The notes under the pieces: generated by a model
Told to the model about the DNA's origin: nothing
Databases searched by the model: none
What the model saw: only the letters and a program-made list of their open reading frames with translations
NCBI GenBank assembly: GCA_947359465.1
Contig: OX375881.1
Coordinates: 123,763,967-123,827,966 of the forward strand
Direction of reading: 5' to 3'
Source: Metellina segmentata
Taxonomy: Eukaryota; Arthropoda; Arachnida; Araneae; Tetragnathidae
Length of the DNA: 64,000 nucleotides
In this document: positions 11,092-21,245 of the stretch, piece by piece
Layout of the letters: each line of letters opens with the position of its first letter
Numbering within the stretch: the first letter of the stretch is position 1
Made by a program: the position numbers and the translations under genes

Positions 11092-11299
11092 GCCAGCTCT
11101 GTCAAATAAAGGTTCAGTAACAAAACAAATGTGTCTTATTCATTAAGCCCATTTATTAAACAAAAACATAAATAACAAAAAGATGGTGTATGTATGATAT
11201 CATTAATAAAAACTACGATTTTTGCTCATAAAGTAATTACAAAAATTATCGACCTTACAAAAACTTAACATGACATGGTTGGTACGATGGTTAATACAT

Positions 11300-13862
11300 T
11301 TTATGTCTCCCAGACGATGAAATACAGTCCGTACAACGCCTAGGCATGCTGAGGATCAAATTATCTAGCTGATCTTGTGAAAGATCACTCCACTCAGTAA
11401 ACAATGATCTCCGAAGTTCCGTTATGTCGTATTTTTATTTCATATGATGATGTATTTTGTCTTATCTTTTTTTTTTTGGTTGTGGGTAGGTAGTATAGTA
11501 TAGTATGGTTAGACAATTGGGATTGTGATAACTTAGGATGAGTTGAAGTGGTTCCTTACTTACTAAAGTATTAGCAAGAGGACTTCAAAAGCAATAACCC
11601 TAGGTTTCCCATAAAAATGATTAAGGTGACTTCTTCAATAAAAGATCAAGAGATAAAATAATATTTTGATACGACCTGTAGTTCTTAAGATGACATTATC
11701 TGAAATTGTTTCCAGTATTGAGGAGAGTCTTTTTCTGATGAGGAAACCGGATTCGAACTTGAAGACAAATGAGGGTATCTCCCTTGAAGTGTAATTGGAA
11801 ATGCAATGGGGACAGTGGAAACGACGGCCACTTCCCAACTTTAGTTACAAGGAGAAATAATAGGATTTGGCTGGTGATGTTGAAGACACATAATCAAAAA
11901 GTAGATGATTGAGAGAGGTAACACTTCTTTTATTCTATTACGAAGAGGATTTTCTGTTACTTCCGCTTCACATTGGCAAGGGTCCATGCGTCCATTTGTT
12001 GTTGTGGTTTGAAGGGGTAGGTGCGTTGCTCAAACAAGACAATCTCTTGCATAGAGATTCCTGTCGGAGTAGGGCCTCGAAGAAGTTGATACACGGAAAA
12101 ATGAAGAAGAAAACTGCTCCGGAACAGGGTTTCCTGGGAGGCACCACTCCTTGAAGAAGTTGAAAAAAAAGGTTGGAGGTAACTGCAGGATCAATACAAA
12201 GAATTTTTGAAGAAAGGAAAGCGTTGAATATTAGAAGAGACCAGCCAGGAAGATTAGATGGTTGAAAGGGATGTTCCACAGGAGTTGATTCACAACACTT
12301 CCATTCGATTCTACGATCCTCGCAGTTACCCCGAACAATCCAAGCAGTCGAATTTTTTACGTCTTTTGACGTTGGTGAAAAGTGAGAATCTGAGGAAAAT
12401 CACGCCAACACCTGTATTTATGGGATGAATGAAAACTGCGATTTTGTCGCCAATTATGTTGCCAAAAGTCCATTTATGATGGTTTATCTCCATCCGAAAT
12501 CCAGCCAGAAACCGCCAAGTGGCAACCCCACTTTGCGTCCTTCCTGGGTCTGAATGAATGAAATTGAATAAAGAGGATTATAAAATCAATCCTTCATCAT
12601 ATCGACTAGAAACAACTATCAAAATGACCATAAGGTCTTAAAGCACATTTTGACAGATGTTCAGAAGTCATACGATCAAAATTGATGAAGTTAATTACCC
12701 TTTTGATAATTGGATCTATGAATGAAAGTTGGCAAGGGGTTGACCCCTAAATTTGCCCACTTTTCTCGGAATCGGCCGTCTCTTCGACCGTTGTGGGAAG
12801 AAGGAATGCAAGGGAATTCCAGCCTGTAGCGCTGTACTTTTCCGTTGGGAGAACGAGTGAGTTTCAGAAAGCGTTCTTTTCGGTGAGTTCAGGGGGTGAA
12901 TCCATGAAAATTGGTGTTGTCTGTGTAATTTTTAGGTTCGGTGTAGGTGCGGTGATGATTATGAATGTAACGTTTTCAACTAACGTTACACGTTACACCT
13001 GTAGGAGGTGGTTGACGGGCTGCAATTCGTCGGCCAAGCGTGTTCCACACATATTCTATCGGATTCAAGTCAGGTGAGAATGCTTACCATTCCATACGGG
13101 TGATATCCTCAGATTCAAGGCATTCGTTTACAATGTTTGCACGATGAGGACGGGCTTTGTCCTCCATAAACAAAAATTTTGCCCCCATGGAACCCCTAAG
13201 CATACGTACATGTTGTTCCAGAATGATGTCCTGATAAATTTGGCCTCTCATGGTTCCGATTTGAACATGTAAATCTTTTCTGGAGTCCAGTGTAATTCTT
13301 TCCCATACGAGCAAGCCTGCACCACCGTAACGGTGTCGTTCAGTGATGTTGTCTTGGTGGTAGTGGGTACCTCGCGTTCTCCATATGAACATCCACGGTG
13401 AATCAGACTGCAAGATAAACCTGCCGGAAAACATTACACAAGCCCACTGTGACGATCTCCACATTGCATGTTCTCTACTCCAGGCCAACCGCTGGCGACA
13501 GTGAGTTTCCGTGAGCGGGACACATCTAACAGGCCTGCGAGCATATAGACCAAACATCTGTAAACGGTTTGCCTTGAAACTGTCTTACCCGAGGCTGAAG
13601 ATAGCTGACGAGAAAAGTCGGTAGCTGTTCTCCGTCTGCTTCTTTTTGCAGTTACTGCCAAATACCGGTCGTCATTCGGCGTTGTAACTCGTTGGCAACG
13701 TGTACTGTAACGCCTACTGATATTTCCATCATTTTGGAATCGTTGCCATAGCCTAGAGAGAACACGTTGGGCGATTCCAAGTTCCACTGAAACTTCCGTC
13801 TGAGTACGCCTACATTCTAGGCGGCCGATAATTCTACCACGTAAAAAATCATCGACATGCGT
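11300..13862 (-). pseudogene. Tc1 transposase, split by an insertion
   Basis: Starting at 13862 the protein reads a paired-type helix-turn-helix (F-L-R-G-R-I-I-G-R-L-E near 13845; L-S-R-L-W-Q-R-F near 13750), then the catalytic domain. The V-M-F-S block has lost the usual D-E-S, so the first Asp is missing. F-M-E-D-K-A-R-P-H keeps the second Asp, and S-P-D-L-N-P-I-E (near 13060) keeps the Glu. A frameshift lies near 13500 and an in-frame stop at 13084. Coding similarity stops at 12996 and resumes at 11424 with the C-terminal tail (L-D-N-L-I-L-S-M-P-R-R-C, near 11345). Removing 11425-12995 puts the two parts back in one frame. Confidence 0.82.
11425..12990. repeat. probable solo LTR (TG...CA) inserted in Tc1
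   Basis: A 1566-bp block starting TGTCGTA and ending GTTACA, flanked on both sides by CGTTA (11420-11424 and 12991-12995). The TG...CA ends and 5-bp duplication are those of an LTR inserted by a retroviral-type integrase. There is no gag or pol inside, so a solo LTR left by LTR-LTR recombination, or a non-autonomous element, fits best. The short open frames inside resemble nothing I know. Confidence 0.65.
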
Positions 13863-14097
13863 ACTTTATGCCATAAGTATTCGGTTGTGGCACTGAGCGG
13901 CTTACATAACGCTTGTGAACAATTTTACTTATTTGGTACCATTCCTTTTGTACACCTCTCTTCCACTCTCGTAATTGTGACGTACTATCTGCGTCATTTG
14001 TTGGCTTCCTGTAATTTGGATATTATTCTTGTAGACGTGTGCGATAATTCTACAGGTGAAATATTTACTTTAGAGTTCGATTTCCGTGTGATTCTGA

Positions 14098-14124
14098 ATT
14101 ATCCTTAATTTATGGACATGAGTG
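14098..14124 (-). repeat. Tc1 terminal inverted repeat, right
   Basis: Partner of 11065-11091, followed by TA at 14125-14126. Confidence 0.72.
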
Positions 14125-14126
14125 TA

Positions 14127-16345
14127 TTTAAACACAAAATCGAAGATCAAACATTTAAAAGTAATATTTAACGTGTAAGAAAGGTTCAAAAACAGGTATT
14201 CCATGTATCAACTTTTTCCCCCATATAAACTACTTTAACTCTTTAAACAAAATATTTCTTATCCATGCAGTTGAACCTTTCCATAGTAAGTTACTAGAGG
14301 GTGATGAACTTAACCTCGTGACCCTTTATACTACGAACTTCGTCTATTTTTACTGTACGTTGTTATTACTTCTTTAGAAAGTTTAGTTGTTCTATAGTTT
14401 GGAAGCATAAGCAAACAAGCCTCTGGATAAAAGTTTTTTTTGGGGTATTCTGAAGAACTGTTGGTGTTTGTAAGGAAGGTAAAATTAATTATTGTCAGAA
14501 TCGATAGCATTGTAACTAATTTCTAAACATTTTGGATATCTATAACACGACAGTTTACACTCGATTTATACAGCGTAAATTTAACTTTATACTTAAAAAA
14601 AGAGGACATGCGAAATTTTATTATTTATACATTAAAAATAACTTTTTAAAAGCTGTATGAACTATAGAAATTTGGAAATTTTTAATTAACTTCGTACTAG
14701 AGCAACACAACGGGTTATTGACGACAGTCCGGGATCAATCCCTTAAGGGATAAATCTGAGGACAACACCTCGTAATTTTGAACCACGGTCAAATTGTTAC
14801 GTGGAAATAAGTATAGCTCGTATAATGAAAAGAATCCTTACATAATGACTTGCCTCCGTGTGAACATTAAAGCACTGAACGCAGTTCTTTTACATATTAA
14901 AGATAATTTATTAAGTGGTTTAACAAGCAAATTAACAGATTAATAAAAGGGGCCCCCAACAAGTCACAGAAAAATCACTGTTTATAAACAAAGACTAAAC
15001 TCAAGATAATAGTCCAGATGAAAGGAGATGGGAACCGGTGGCAAAACCCGAAGAACGGACTGACTCACCCTTGGCAAAAAGGTCTCGTGAAAACGCTCTG
15101 ATATTTCCATACATCAGGTGTCAGGCATGGGGTTCAGTTGTTCAGGAGTTTTACGCAGTACATCCAGACTGTCGGTAGACACGACACATGGAGGAGTGTA
15201 GATGCCGGATCCAGCAGTATTCTTTTTTTCCGAGTGACCCACGATGTCACTAGAAAAATATTTCATAACATATCCTTCGCGAGGTCGCCGGTAAATTTTC
15301 TCCGGCTCAATTCTCCGCCTCTTGTCTGTTCGTTCAATTCCTTCCAAGGTAAAACGTATTCTCGTTGTCGGTGAGTCTCCTTACTTCTCTCGTAATTCTC
15401 ACATAAAAGAACCCGCCAAATCATTCAACCCCCATCCAAGGTAACCCCTTGAAAGGAGGAGCGGATCCATTCCAAGTAGCAGGCCACCAGAACCCCCTCC
15501 CCCTCTCGCGAGTGGACAATACATGCTGGAATAGTATCCCATACTGCCAACTACTCTAGTACTGATGAGCGCTTTTACCCCAGGCCACATTCCTCGCCTT
15601 CGGGTTTCCACTGATAACCTTAAAAGGGTTTTCTTTTCTCACGGCTATCGAGAGAAAATTTTCAAGCGTTTACAGTTGGCGTAAAGTTAGTGTAGAACAA
15701 ATTGTAAATACACATATGCACAAAAATAATTAAAAGCATACAAAAAGTAATTCCTTAAAAATTAACCCAACAATACCCCCCAGTATAAATAAAATTTTTG
15801 GACCAAAAATTTTGGAAATATTCTCAAGAATTAATCATTTTATAAGATTAAAATATAGCACAATGATACTAAGTAATAAGATAAATCGACATCAACATGA
15901 AACCAGGATGCATGCAGTAAATTATACCGACACATAAAACAGACAATTCTAAAATCCAACTACACTTTCGTCCATTCTTTTTTTTAATCAAACGATTAAA
16001 TTCTTCTGAATTTTGTACAATTTACACATTTCTGCCCTTGACTGCATTAAGGCAAAACCACTCTTCCATTTGAGCGCGGCCTTAAATTATAACCATGGCT
16101 AAGCATTCTTGGTGTTACCCAATTTCCGCATAAATTGATCCGATTGATCAACATATTTTAACTGCATCAAAATCTCATATCATTAACCTTTTTAAAATAT
16201 TTTATCATAAAAAAAAAAAAATTTGCGCTAGAATCTTTTCCCACTGAATTCTAATGTTTTTACACCTAAAATGATTTTATTCTTTTATCTGGCGTTTGGC
16301 GCAACTTGTCCATTTCTGGACCTTGAGCCAAAAAAACTAAAATCA
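14127..16345. other. unassigned sequence
   Basis: Nothing recognised. 14127-15000 is AT-rich. 15020-15650 is clearly richer in G+C and has a 77-codon minus-strand frame (15114-15347, basic R-R-R-I-E-P-E-K stretch) that matches no family I can name; it could be a retroelement leader or LTR remnant. 15660-16345 is AT-rich again. Confidence 0.45.
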
Positions 16346-16423
16346 ACCACCGAAGTTAAGAACCCTCGGGCGCGGTTAATACGTGGTAGTCCACCACCTG
16401 GGAACACCGTGTGCCATTGGCAT
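16346..16423 (+). pseudogene. 5S rRNA-derived sequence, copy 1 (3' part)
   Basis: The 3' two-thirds of 5S rRNA is recognisable: the C-C-G-A-A-G-T-T-A-A-G box, the CGGGCGCGGTTA block, CCTGGGAACACCG and a closing GCCATTGGC, followed by a T-run (16425-16429) like a Pol III terminator. The 5' third is missing and several conserved bases differ, so it is not a working rRNA gene but a 5S-derived module at the head of a longer repeat. Confidence 0.75.
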
Positions 16424-17322
16424 CTTTTTATTTTTCGATATACAGGATATTAACATTTCATTTTCTTCTGCACATATTTATTTAATATTATTTCATTTCT
16501 TATATTTTTATAGAAAAAAAAAGGCAGTTTCTAAACGTCGAGTTTAGCACAGATTAGTTATTGAATTGTTGATTTTCTACAAATAGATGCTACAGGTTGG
16601 GGAAAACAAGCACACATACTCAGTTAATTGTAGTAATTCTCAAAAACGAATGTATGTAATCATAGGTAGACGATTACTTTCAACTGTGACCATCGAATCA
16701 ACAGGCCCGTGATTCGCATCCCGGTCATGACATGCGTTAATGTAGTTAGTTCTATTTTTTTGTTTTTACTAACACAATCCTTCTTAATTTCATGCTAGTG
16801 ACTTTAATGCAATTAGAATGTGCTCGATTGCTCCTACGAACGCTGCGGGATTGCGTCTCTCGCGCCCTTCCTTGCGCGTCCCATGCGTACCTCGCTCCGT
16901 GATTCCAACTCTCTCGCCTCAGCTCAGACTTAAATTTGTGTGTGTGTGTGCGAGAATCGTAATTGTTTTGTCGCATCATTATTTGCTCTTCCTCGTCACT
17001 CCAAATTATGGTAGGTGTGACGGTTCTTTCTTTCGGCGGATTTCCTAATCCTCTGCCTTGTCGACTCCCAAACATTAGAACTGGTCCATGTACTTTGTGA
17101 GAGCTTTGGTTCCTTTTGACACAGCGTGCTTTATGGACTCGACGGAAAGCTTTCGCGGTAAGCCTCACGCTTAGAGCACCCCTTGGCAAGTTGGCGAAAT
17201 AAAGCGCTTTGAGAACCAAAGGCTGGGGGGGGGAACGAGCAACCCCACTACGTTGTTGAGCTCGCTTTGTTTTCATGCAGGTGTTTGCTGTTCTATCGAG
17301 CTGAAGCGGGGAACAATTTGTA
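16346..17322 (+). repeat. 5S-headed repeat, copy 1 (direct arm)
   Basis: About 977 bp. It starts in the 5S-derived module, runs through an AT-rich block, then a GC-richer block with a short (GT)n run near 16940, and ends in a block containing CCCTTGGCAAGTTGGCG (near 17180) and AACAATTTGTAC. The same order occurs inverted at 20296-19243. A minus-strand frame of 194 codons (16752-17336) covers the GC-richer half; it is broken in the inverted copy and matches no known family. Confidence 0.7.
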
Positions 17323-17761
17323 CAGAAAGAAGACATTTTAAGGTTCCCTGCGGTATTTTCAAATTTAAAAACTAATAATAAAAGATATAGATATGACAGT
17401 TTTTATAAAAAAAATTGGAAATCTCCCGATATTTGCTTTTTCAACTTCGATACTTAATAAACACTAAAATAAAAGCTGCATCGCCAAAAAATCTTCACAA
17501 TTGTTCAGGGAACACGATGAAAAACAAACCCTGTTAATTTCGTGTTTTTCCCATCCGTACTTTCTTGGGAAACCGCGTAAGAATCAGGCTAAACAACCCA
17601 GTTTTCAATCCTTCGATAGCGACGTCAGTCACCAAGAAAGACGATAAAAAGCCAAATTTAGCAACCGACCTGAATATTCGTAAGGGTAACAAGTAAGGGT
17701 TGCTGTTGTCGTGTGTGGAATCTTAGTGAAGCTCTTCTCAATAGCGATTCTCAATCTACTT

Positions 17762-18346
17762 AAAGGGTCTGCCCAGAAAGTAATGAGACTGAATTTTTTC
17801 ACCAGTCAGAGTGCCAAAGGGGTGGACATTGGGATTGTGGTGTTTATCATCTACAGACTCTGGGGAGAAGTCAGTTAACCCTAAACCTTCGCTGCACATA
17901 TAATCGCTCGTGAAACATATACGAGTTTGAAACTGACGTTAGGTTTTCAAAATGCAGCGGAGTGTCGAGCCGTGATACGCCATAACGTTTTGTGTAAAAC
18001 TATATAAATAGGCTACTGAAACGCTTGCCATGTTTCAAGAAGTCAATGGGAAGGAATCTTTGTCCAAGGCTCAAGTGTTTAGATGGCACTAAGCCTTCAG
18101 AGACGGCAGAGACGATCAAAACTGAAGTCTGTGCTCGTTGTCTTTATTGACACCAAGGGAATAGTGCACAAAGAGTTCCTGCCACCCATTCCAGTTGAAG
18201 ATTTCCAGGCGGGCATCAATGGTTGGCAGAATCGTTGGAACGGTATATTAATGCAGGAGAAGGCTATTTTGAAGAATATTCTCTAAAATTATTTTCAAAT
18301 AAACGATTTGTTTGGAATAAGTCTAATTTTTTTCTAGACAGACCTA
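17762..18346 (+). mobile_element. mariner element, internally deleted
   Basis: Terminal sequences containing GGTCTG(C/T)C(C/T)AGAAA lie at both ends in inverted orientation with TA outside. Inside, 17990-18110 reads a mariner N-terminal helix-turn-helix region (E-T-L-A-M-F-Q-E-V, L-S-K-A-Q-V-F-R-W-H) with stops. It jumps directly to a catalytic-domain piece V-F-I-D-T-K-G-I-V-H-K-E-F (18135-18180) holding one catalytic Asp, then the 3' end. At under 0.6 kb it is less than half of a normal ~1.3-kb mariner and is dead. Confidence 0.75.
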
Positions 18347-18430
18347 ATACATTAGAAGAATAAATCGAAGAAAACCCAAATATTTTGATACCATTATTGG
18401 TTCGTATTGGTCTTTTATTGCCAAACGAAT

Positions 18431-18536
18431 GCAAACTTCCATATCATGGTAAACACATCGGTTCTCGTTCGATAACTGAAGTAAAGCACCTTCGTGTGTG
18501 ATCAATACTTGGTAGGGTGACACACGCTTGGACACC
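18431..18536 (+). pseudogene. 5S rRNA-derived sequence, copy 3 (nearly full length)
   Basis: Covers nearly all of 5S: a CCATATCATGG-type start, ACATCGGTTCTCGTTCGAT, an altered C-T-G-A-A-G box, TACTTGGTAGGGTGAC and CGCTTGGACACC, where it runs directly into the tail block of the repeat family (CCTTGGCAAGTTGGCG). About a dozen bases of the 3' end are missing, so it is a derived module and not an rRNA gene. Confidence 0.72.
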
Positions 18537-18600
18537 CCTTGGCAAGTTGGCGGAATAAAGCACTTTAAGAACCGAATGTTGGTAGAAAACTGGCAATATA
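18431..18600 (+). repeat. 5S-headed repeat, copy 3 (middle deleted)
   Basis: Joins the 5S-derived head directly to the CCCTTGGCAAGTTGGCG tail block, lacking the ~750-bp middle present in copies 1 and 2. Just upstream, 18355-18410 carries AATCGAAGAAA...TATTGGTTCGTATTGG, a flank shared with inverted copy 2. Confidence 0.68.
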
Positions 18601-18605
18601 TCGCA

Positions 18606-19240
18606 ATTTGAAATAACCACAGGGAAACTTAGAATGTTTTCCTTCTTACGGTAGAAACATATTTGAAAATGGTTCATAAATAAAGTCGAAGTGATCAAAA
18701 GTTGGTTACACAAATTTTAGAATGTTGAGATATTTTAGCTAGTTTTTGTCAAAACTGTCATATGTACGGCTTAATGGTATTATTTTTTAAATTTGAAAAT
18801 ACCACAGACAACATGAGAATGTCTTCTTTCTTACGGCTGAATTATTCTTGAAATTAGTGAATAAATAAAGTCGATTTGATGAAAAGTTGGTTAAACAAAT
18901 TTCAGAATATTGGAATTTTTTCACTTTTTTTCGTTAAAACTGTCATATGTACTAGTTTAATGCTATTATTTTTAAATTTGAAAACATAGCATATACCTTA
19001 GAATATACTCTCTCCTATGCTACAATTATTTTTGAAATTACTTAATAAATAATGTCGATGCGATCAAAAGTTGGTTATACAAATTTTGGAACTTTTAGAT
19101 CGTTTTTTCAGATACTATAAGTTTTAAAATTTGAAAATACCACGTGAAAGCTAAAGTGCACGCATCCGTATGGTATATTTATTTTTAAAATTGGTTCATA
19201 AATAAATTTGATGCGATTAAAAGTATAATTTTGCGATATA
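18606..19240. repeat. ~185-bp tandem repeat, about 3.4 units
   Basis: Diverged units start near 18606, 18788, 18973 and 19127, each with AATTTGAAAA(T/C)A near its start, then ...AATAAA(G/T)TCGA... and TCAAAAGTTGGTTA. Period is about 182-187 bp; the third unit is shorter (~154). It lies between the inverted arms of the 5S-headed repeat. AT-rich and non-coding. Confidence 0.78.
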
Positions 19241-19242
19241 GT

Positions 19243-20296
19243 ACAAATTGTTTCCCGAGTCAGCGCGATAACACATCAAACATTTTCCATGAAAACAACG
19301 CCAGCTCAACAACGTAATGGGGTTGCTCGTGGAATTGAGATATATTGCCAGTATCGTCCCTAGCCTTCGTTTCTCAAAACGCTTTATTTCGCCATCTTTC
19401 CAAGGGATGCTCAAGACGTGCGGCATTCCACGAAAGCTTTCCAGTGAGCTCGCAAAGAACGCTGTGTCAAAATGAACCAAGGCTGTTACTAAGTATATGG
19501 ACAAGTTTTAATGTTTGGGAGACGACAAGGCAGGGGATTAGTAAATCCGCCGAAAGAAAGAACCGTCACAACTACCACACTTTCGAGTGACGCGGAATAG
19601 CAAATAATGATGCGACAAAACAATTACAATTCTCGCACACACAAACACAAAATTTAAGTCTGTTCTGGGACGATAGAATGATAATCACGGAGCGAGGTTC
19701 GCATGGGACGCGGAAGAGAGGGCGCGCAAAGAGCCGACGTAAAGCTCGAGAGACGAAGTCCCGCAGCGCTCGGAGGATTAATCGAGCACATTCTAATTCC
19801 ATTAAGGTCATTAGCATGAAATTAAGAGTGATAGTGTTAATAAAAAGAAAAAAAAATTAATTACACTATCGCATGCCATGAAACGAATTCGAACCAAGAG
19901 CCTGTCGATACGAGGGTCACAGTTGAAATTATTGGCCTACCTATGATTACATATATTCGTTTTTAAGAATTACTACATTTAACTGAGAATGTGTTTTTGT
20001 TTTCCCCAATCTGTATCATGTATTTGTAGAAAATCAGCACTTCAAAAAATACTCTGTGCAAAACACAGCGTTTATAAACTGTCTCTCTTTTACTATAAAA
20101 ATATAAGAAATCAAAATAATATTAAATAAATATGTGCAGAGAAAATGAAATGCTAATATCCAGTATATCAAAAAATAAAAATATGCAAACGGCACGCGGG
20201 GTTGCCAGGTGGTCACCCTACCAAGTATCGATGGCGCCCAAAGGTGATTAACTTCGGTGCTAGGACGAGTACCTATGTGTTCACCTCGTTTTCAGA
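19243..20296 (-). repeat. 5S-headed repeat, copy 2 (inverted arm)
   Basis: Reverse complement of the copy 1 order: 5S-derived head at 20296-20185, AT-rich block, GC-richer block, then the tail with CCCTTGGAAAGATGGCG (near 19400) and AACAATTTGTAC at the inner end. Roughly four-fifths of the bases agree with copy 1 by eye. Confidence 0.7.
20185..20296 (-). pseudogene. 5S rRNA-derived sequence, copy 2
   Basis: On the minus strand: GTGAACACATAGGTACTCG, CACCGAAGTTAATCACC, TTTGGGCGCCATCGATACTTGGTAGGGTGACCACCTGGCAA (read in pieces) and GTGCCGTTTGC, then a T-run. The central and 3' 5S blocks are recognisable, with many changes and an altered 5' end. Confidence 0.72.
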
Positions 20297-20357
20297 AAAA
20301 GCCAATACGAACCAATAAGGATTTCGAAAGATTCGTGTTTCTTCGATTTCTTCTTAT

Positions 20358-20556
20358 ATAAAAGGTCTGTCCAGAAAGTATTCCATAAAAATCGTTTATT
20401 TGAAGATAATTTTACACACACTTAATATTCTTCAAAATAGCCTTTCCCTGCATTAATACACCGTTGACAACGACTCTACCACTCATTGATGTACGTCTGC
20501 AAGTCTTCAACTGGAATGGATGGCACGAACTCTTTGTGCACTATTCCGTTTTAGAT
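20358..20556 (-). mobile_element. mariner 3'-end fragment
   Basis: AAAGGTCTGTCCAGAAAG at the left edge is the mariner terminal repeat. On the minus strand the piece encodes G-I-V-H-K-E-F-V-P-S-I-P and the same 3' region as 17762-18346, so it is the end of a related copy, cut off at 20556. It lies next to the inverted 5S-headed repeat just as the other mariner relic lies next to copy 3. Confidence 0.72.
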
Positions 20557-20870
20557 CCACCGCCTCCCGACTCTTCCGTTAGTGTTTAGAATCAAATGTT
20601 ATTGGGAGGACAGAGTAGACTTCCAGTCACGAACCCGTGGGCGGCATCCACCCGCGAGATTAATTAAGTCTAAAAAAAGACAAGAAACACATTGAGTCTT
20701 GATATACAAAACAAAGGCACAAGAATTGTGTGAAGGGCAACACAGGCCACATAAAAACCCGAGAAAACAAACTGGACAGACAGAAACCACGAAAGGAACA
20801 AACACACAAACTGTCCCCAAGAAACAGCAAGAAAAAAGCCAAAACGCCAGAATACCAGGCTTAAACGCTT
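20557..20870 (+). other. flank of BEL insertion, possibly the 5' region of the Loa-like LINE
   Basis: Purine-rich non-coding sequence ending in CGCTT, the target duplicated by the BEL element. It was contiguous with 26706 onward before that insertion, so it may be the untranslated leader of the LINE whose ORF1 starts near 26995. This is inference. Confidence 0.4.
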
Positions 20871-21021
20871 TGTACAGACCCTTGTCGCGAGGTGGCGTTG
20901 CGAACAGTGACGTATCGCCAACGAGGAAATGTGCCCTGCGTGGCAAAGCTTTAAAAGAGTTCAGAGTTGAAAATAAAGTGTGTTACAGTCCACGTGTGTT
21001 TTTACTGAGCTAGCGAGAACA
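20871..21021 (+). repeat. BEL 5' LTR
   Basis: 151 bp, TGTACAGACC...GCGAGAACA, including AATAAA near 20972. Same as the 3' LTR except for one extra T in the run near 21001. Unusually short for an LTR. Confidence 0.93.
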
Positions 21022-21034
21022 TGGTCCTAGCGAC
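21022..21034 (+). promoter_or_regulatory. BEL primer-binding site (tRNA not identified)
   Basis: TGGTCCTAGCGAC starts directly after the LTR with the expected TGG. I could not match it to a tRNA from memory. Confidence 0.55.
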
Positions 21035-21245
21035 CGGAGGTTCTATGGATTTATAGGATTTGTTTAATGAGCAGAATTTGTGTGCTGTTTCATGTGCAAA
21101 GTGATGAGCTTGATTTGATAAGCGCTTGTGGTTGGTTGTTATGAGCTTTGGGTTTAGTGAATATCCGAGCTTATTAGTGTGGATTTATTAGTGAGTACCT
21201 CCTTTTTCCCTACCTTGAGTATTATTTTGTAAATAAGCTTGCAAA

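Larger units (their letters stand above)
11063..14126 (-). mobile_element. Tc1-like DNA transposon, degenerate, with internal insertion
   Basis: Inverted terminal sequences sharing CATGTCCATAAA(G/T)TAAGGATAAT occur at 11069-11091 and 14098-14120. Each is preceded outward by four variable bases and then TA (11063-11064 and 14125-14126), the target duplicated by the Tc1/mariner superfamily. Without the 1571-bp inserted block the element is about 1.5 kb, a normal Tc1 size. It carries the broken transposase on the minus strand. Confidence 0.78.

Noticed and set aside
13857..14108. 83-codon plus-strand frame
   Set aside because: It lies in the Tc1 5' end and terminal repeat, opposite to the transposase.
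18606..19240. CRISPR-like array
   Set aside because: The units are ~185 bp, diverged and without short-repeat/spacer alternation; the context is eukaryotic.
16346..20296. Functional 5S rRNA genes
   Set aside because: All three copies are truncated or altered at conserved positions and fused to other sequence.
20599..20946. Phe/Cys-rich minus-strand frame as a membrane protein
   Set aside because: It overlaps the BEL LTR and its flank, and the residues reflect a purine-rich plus strand.
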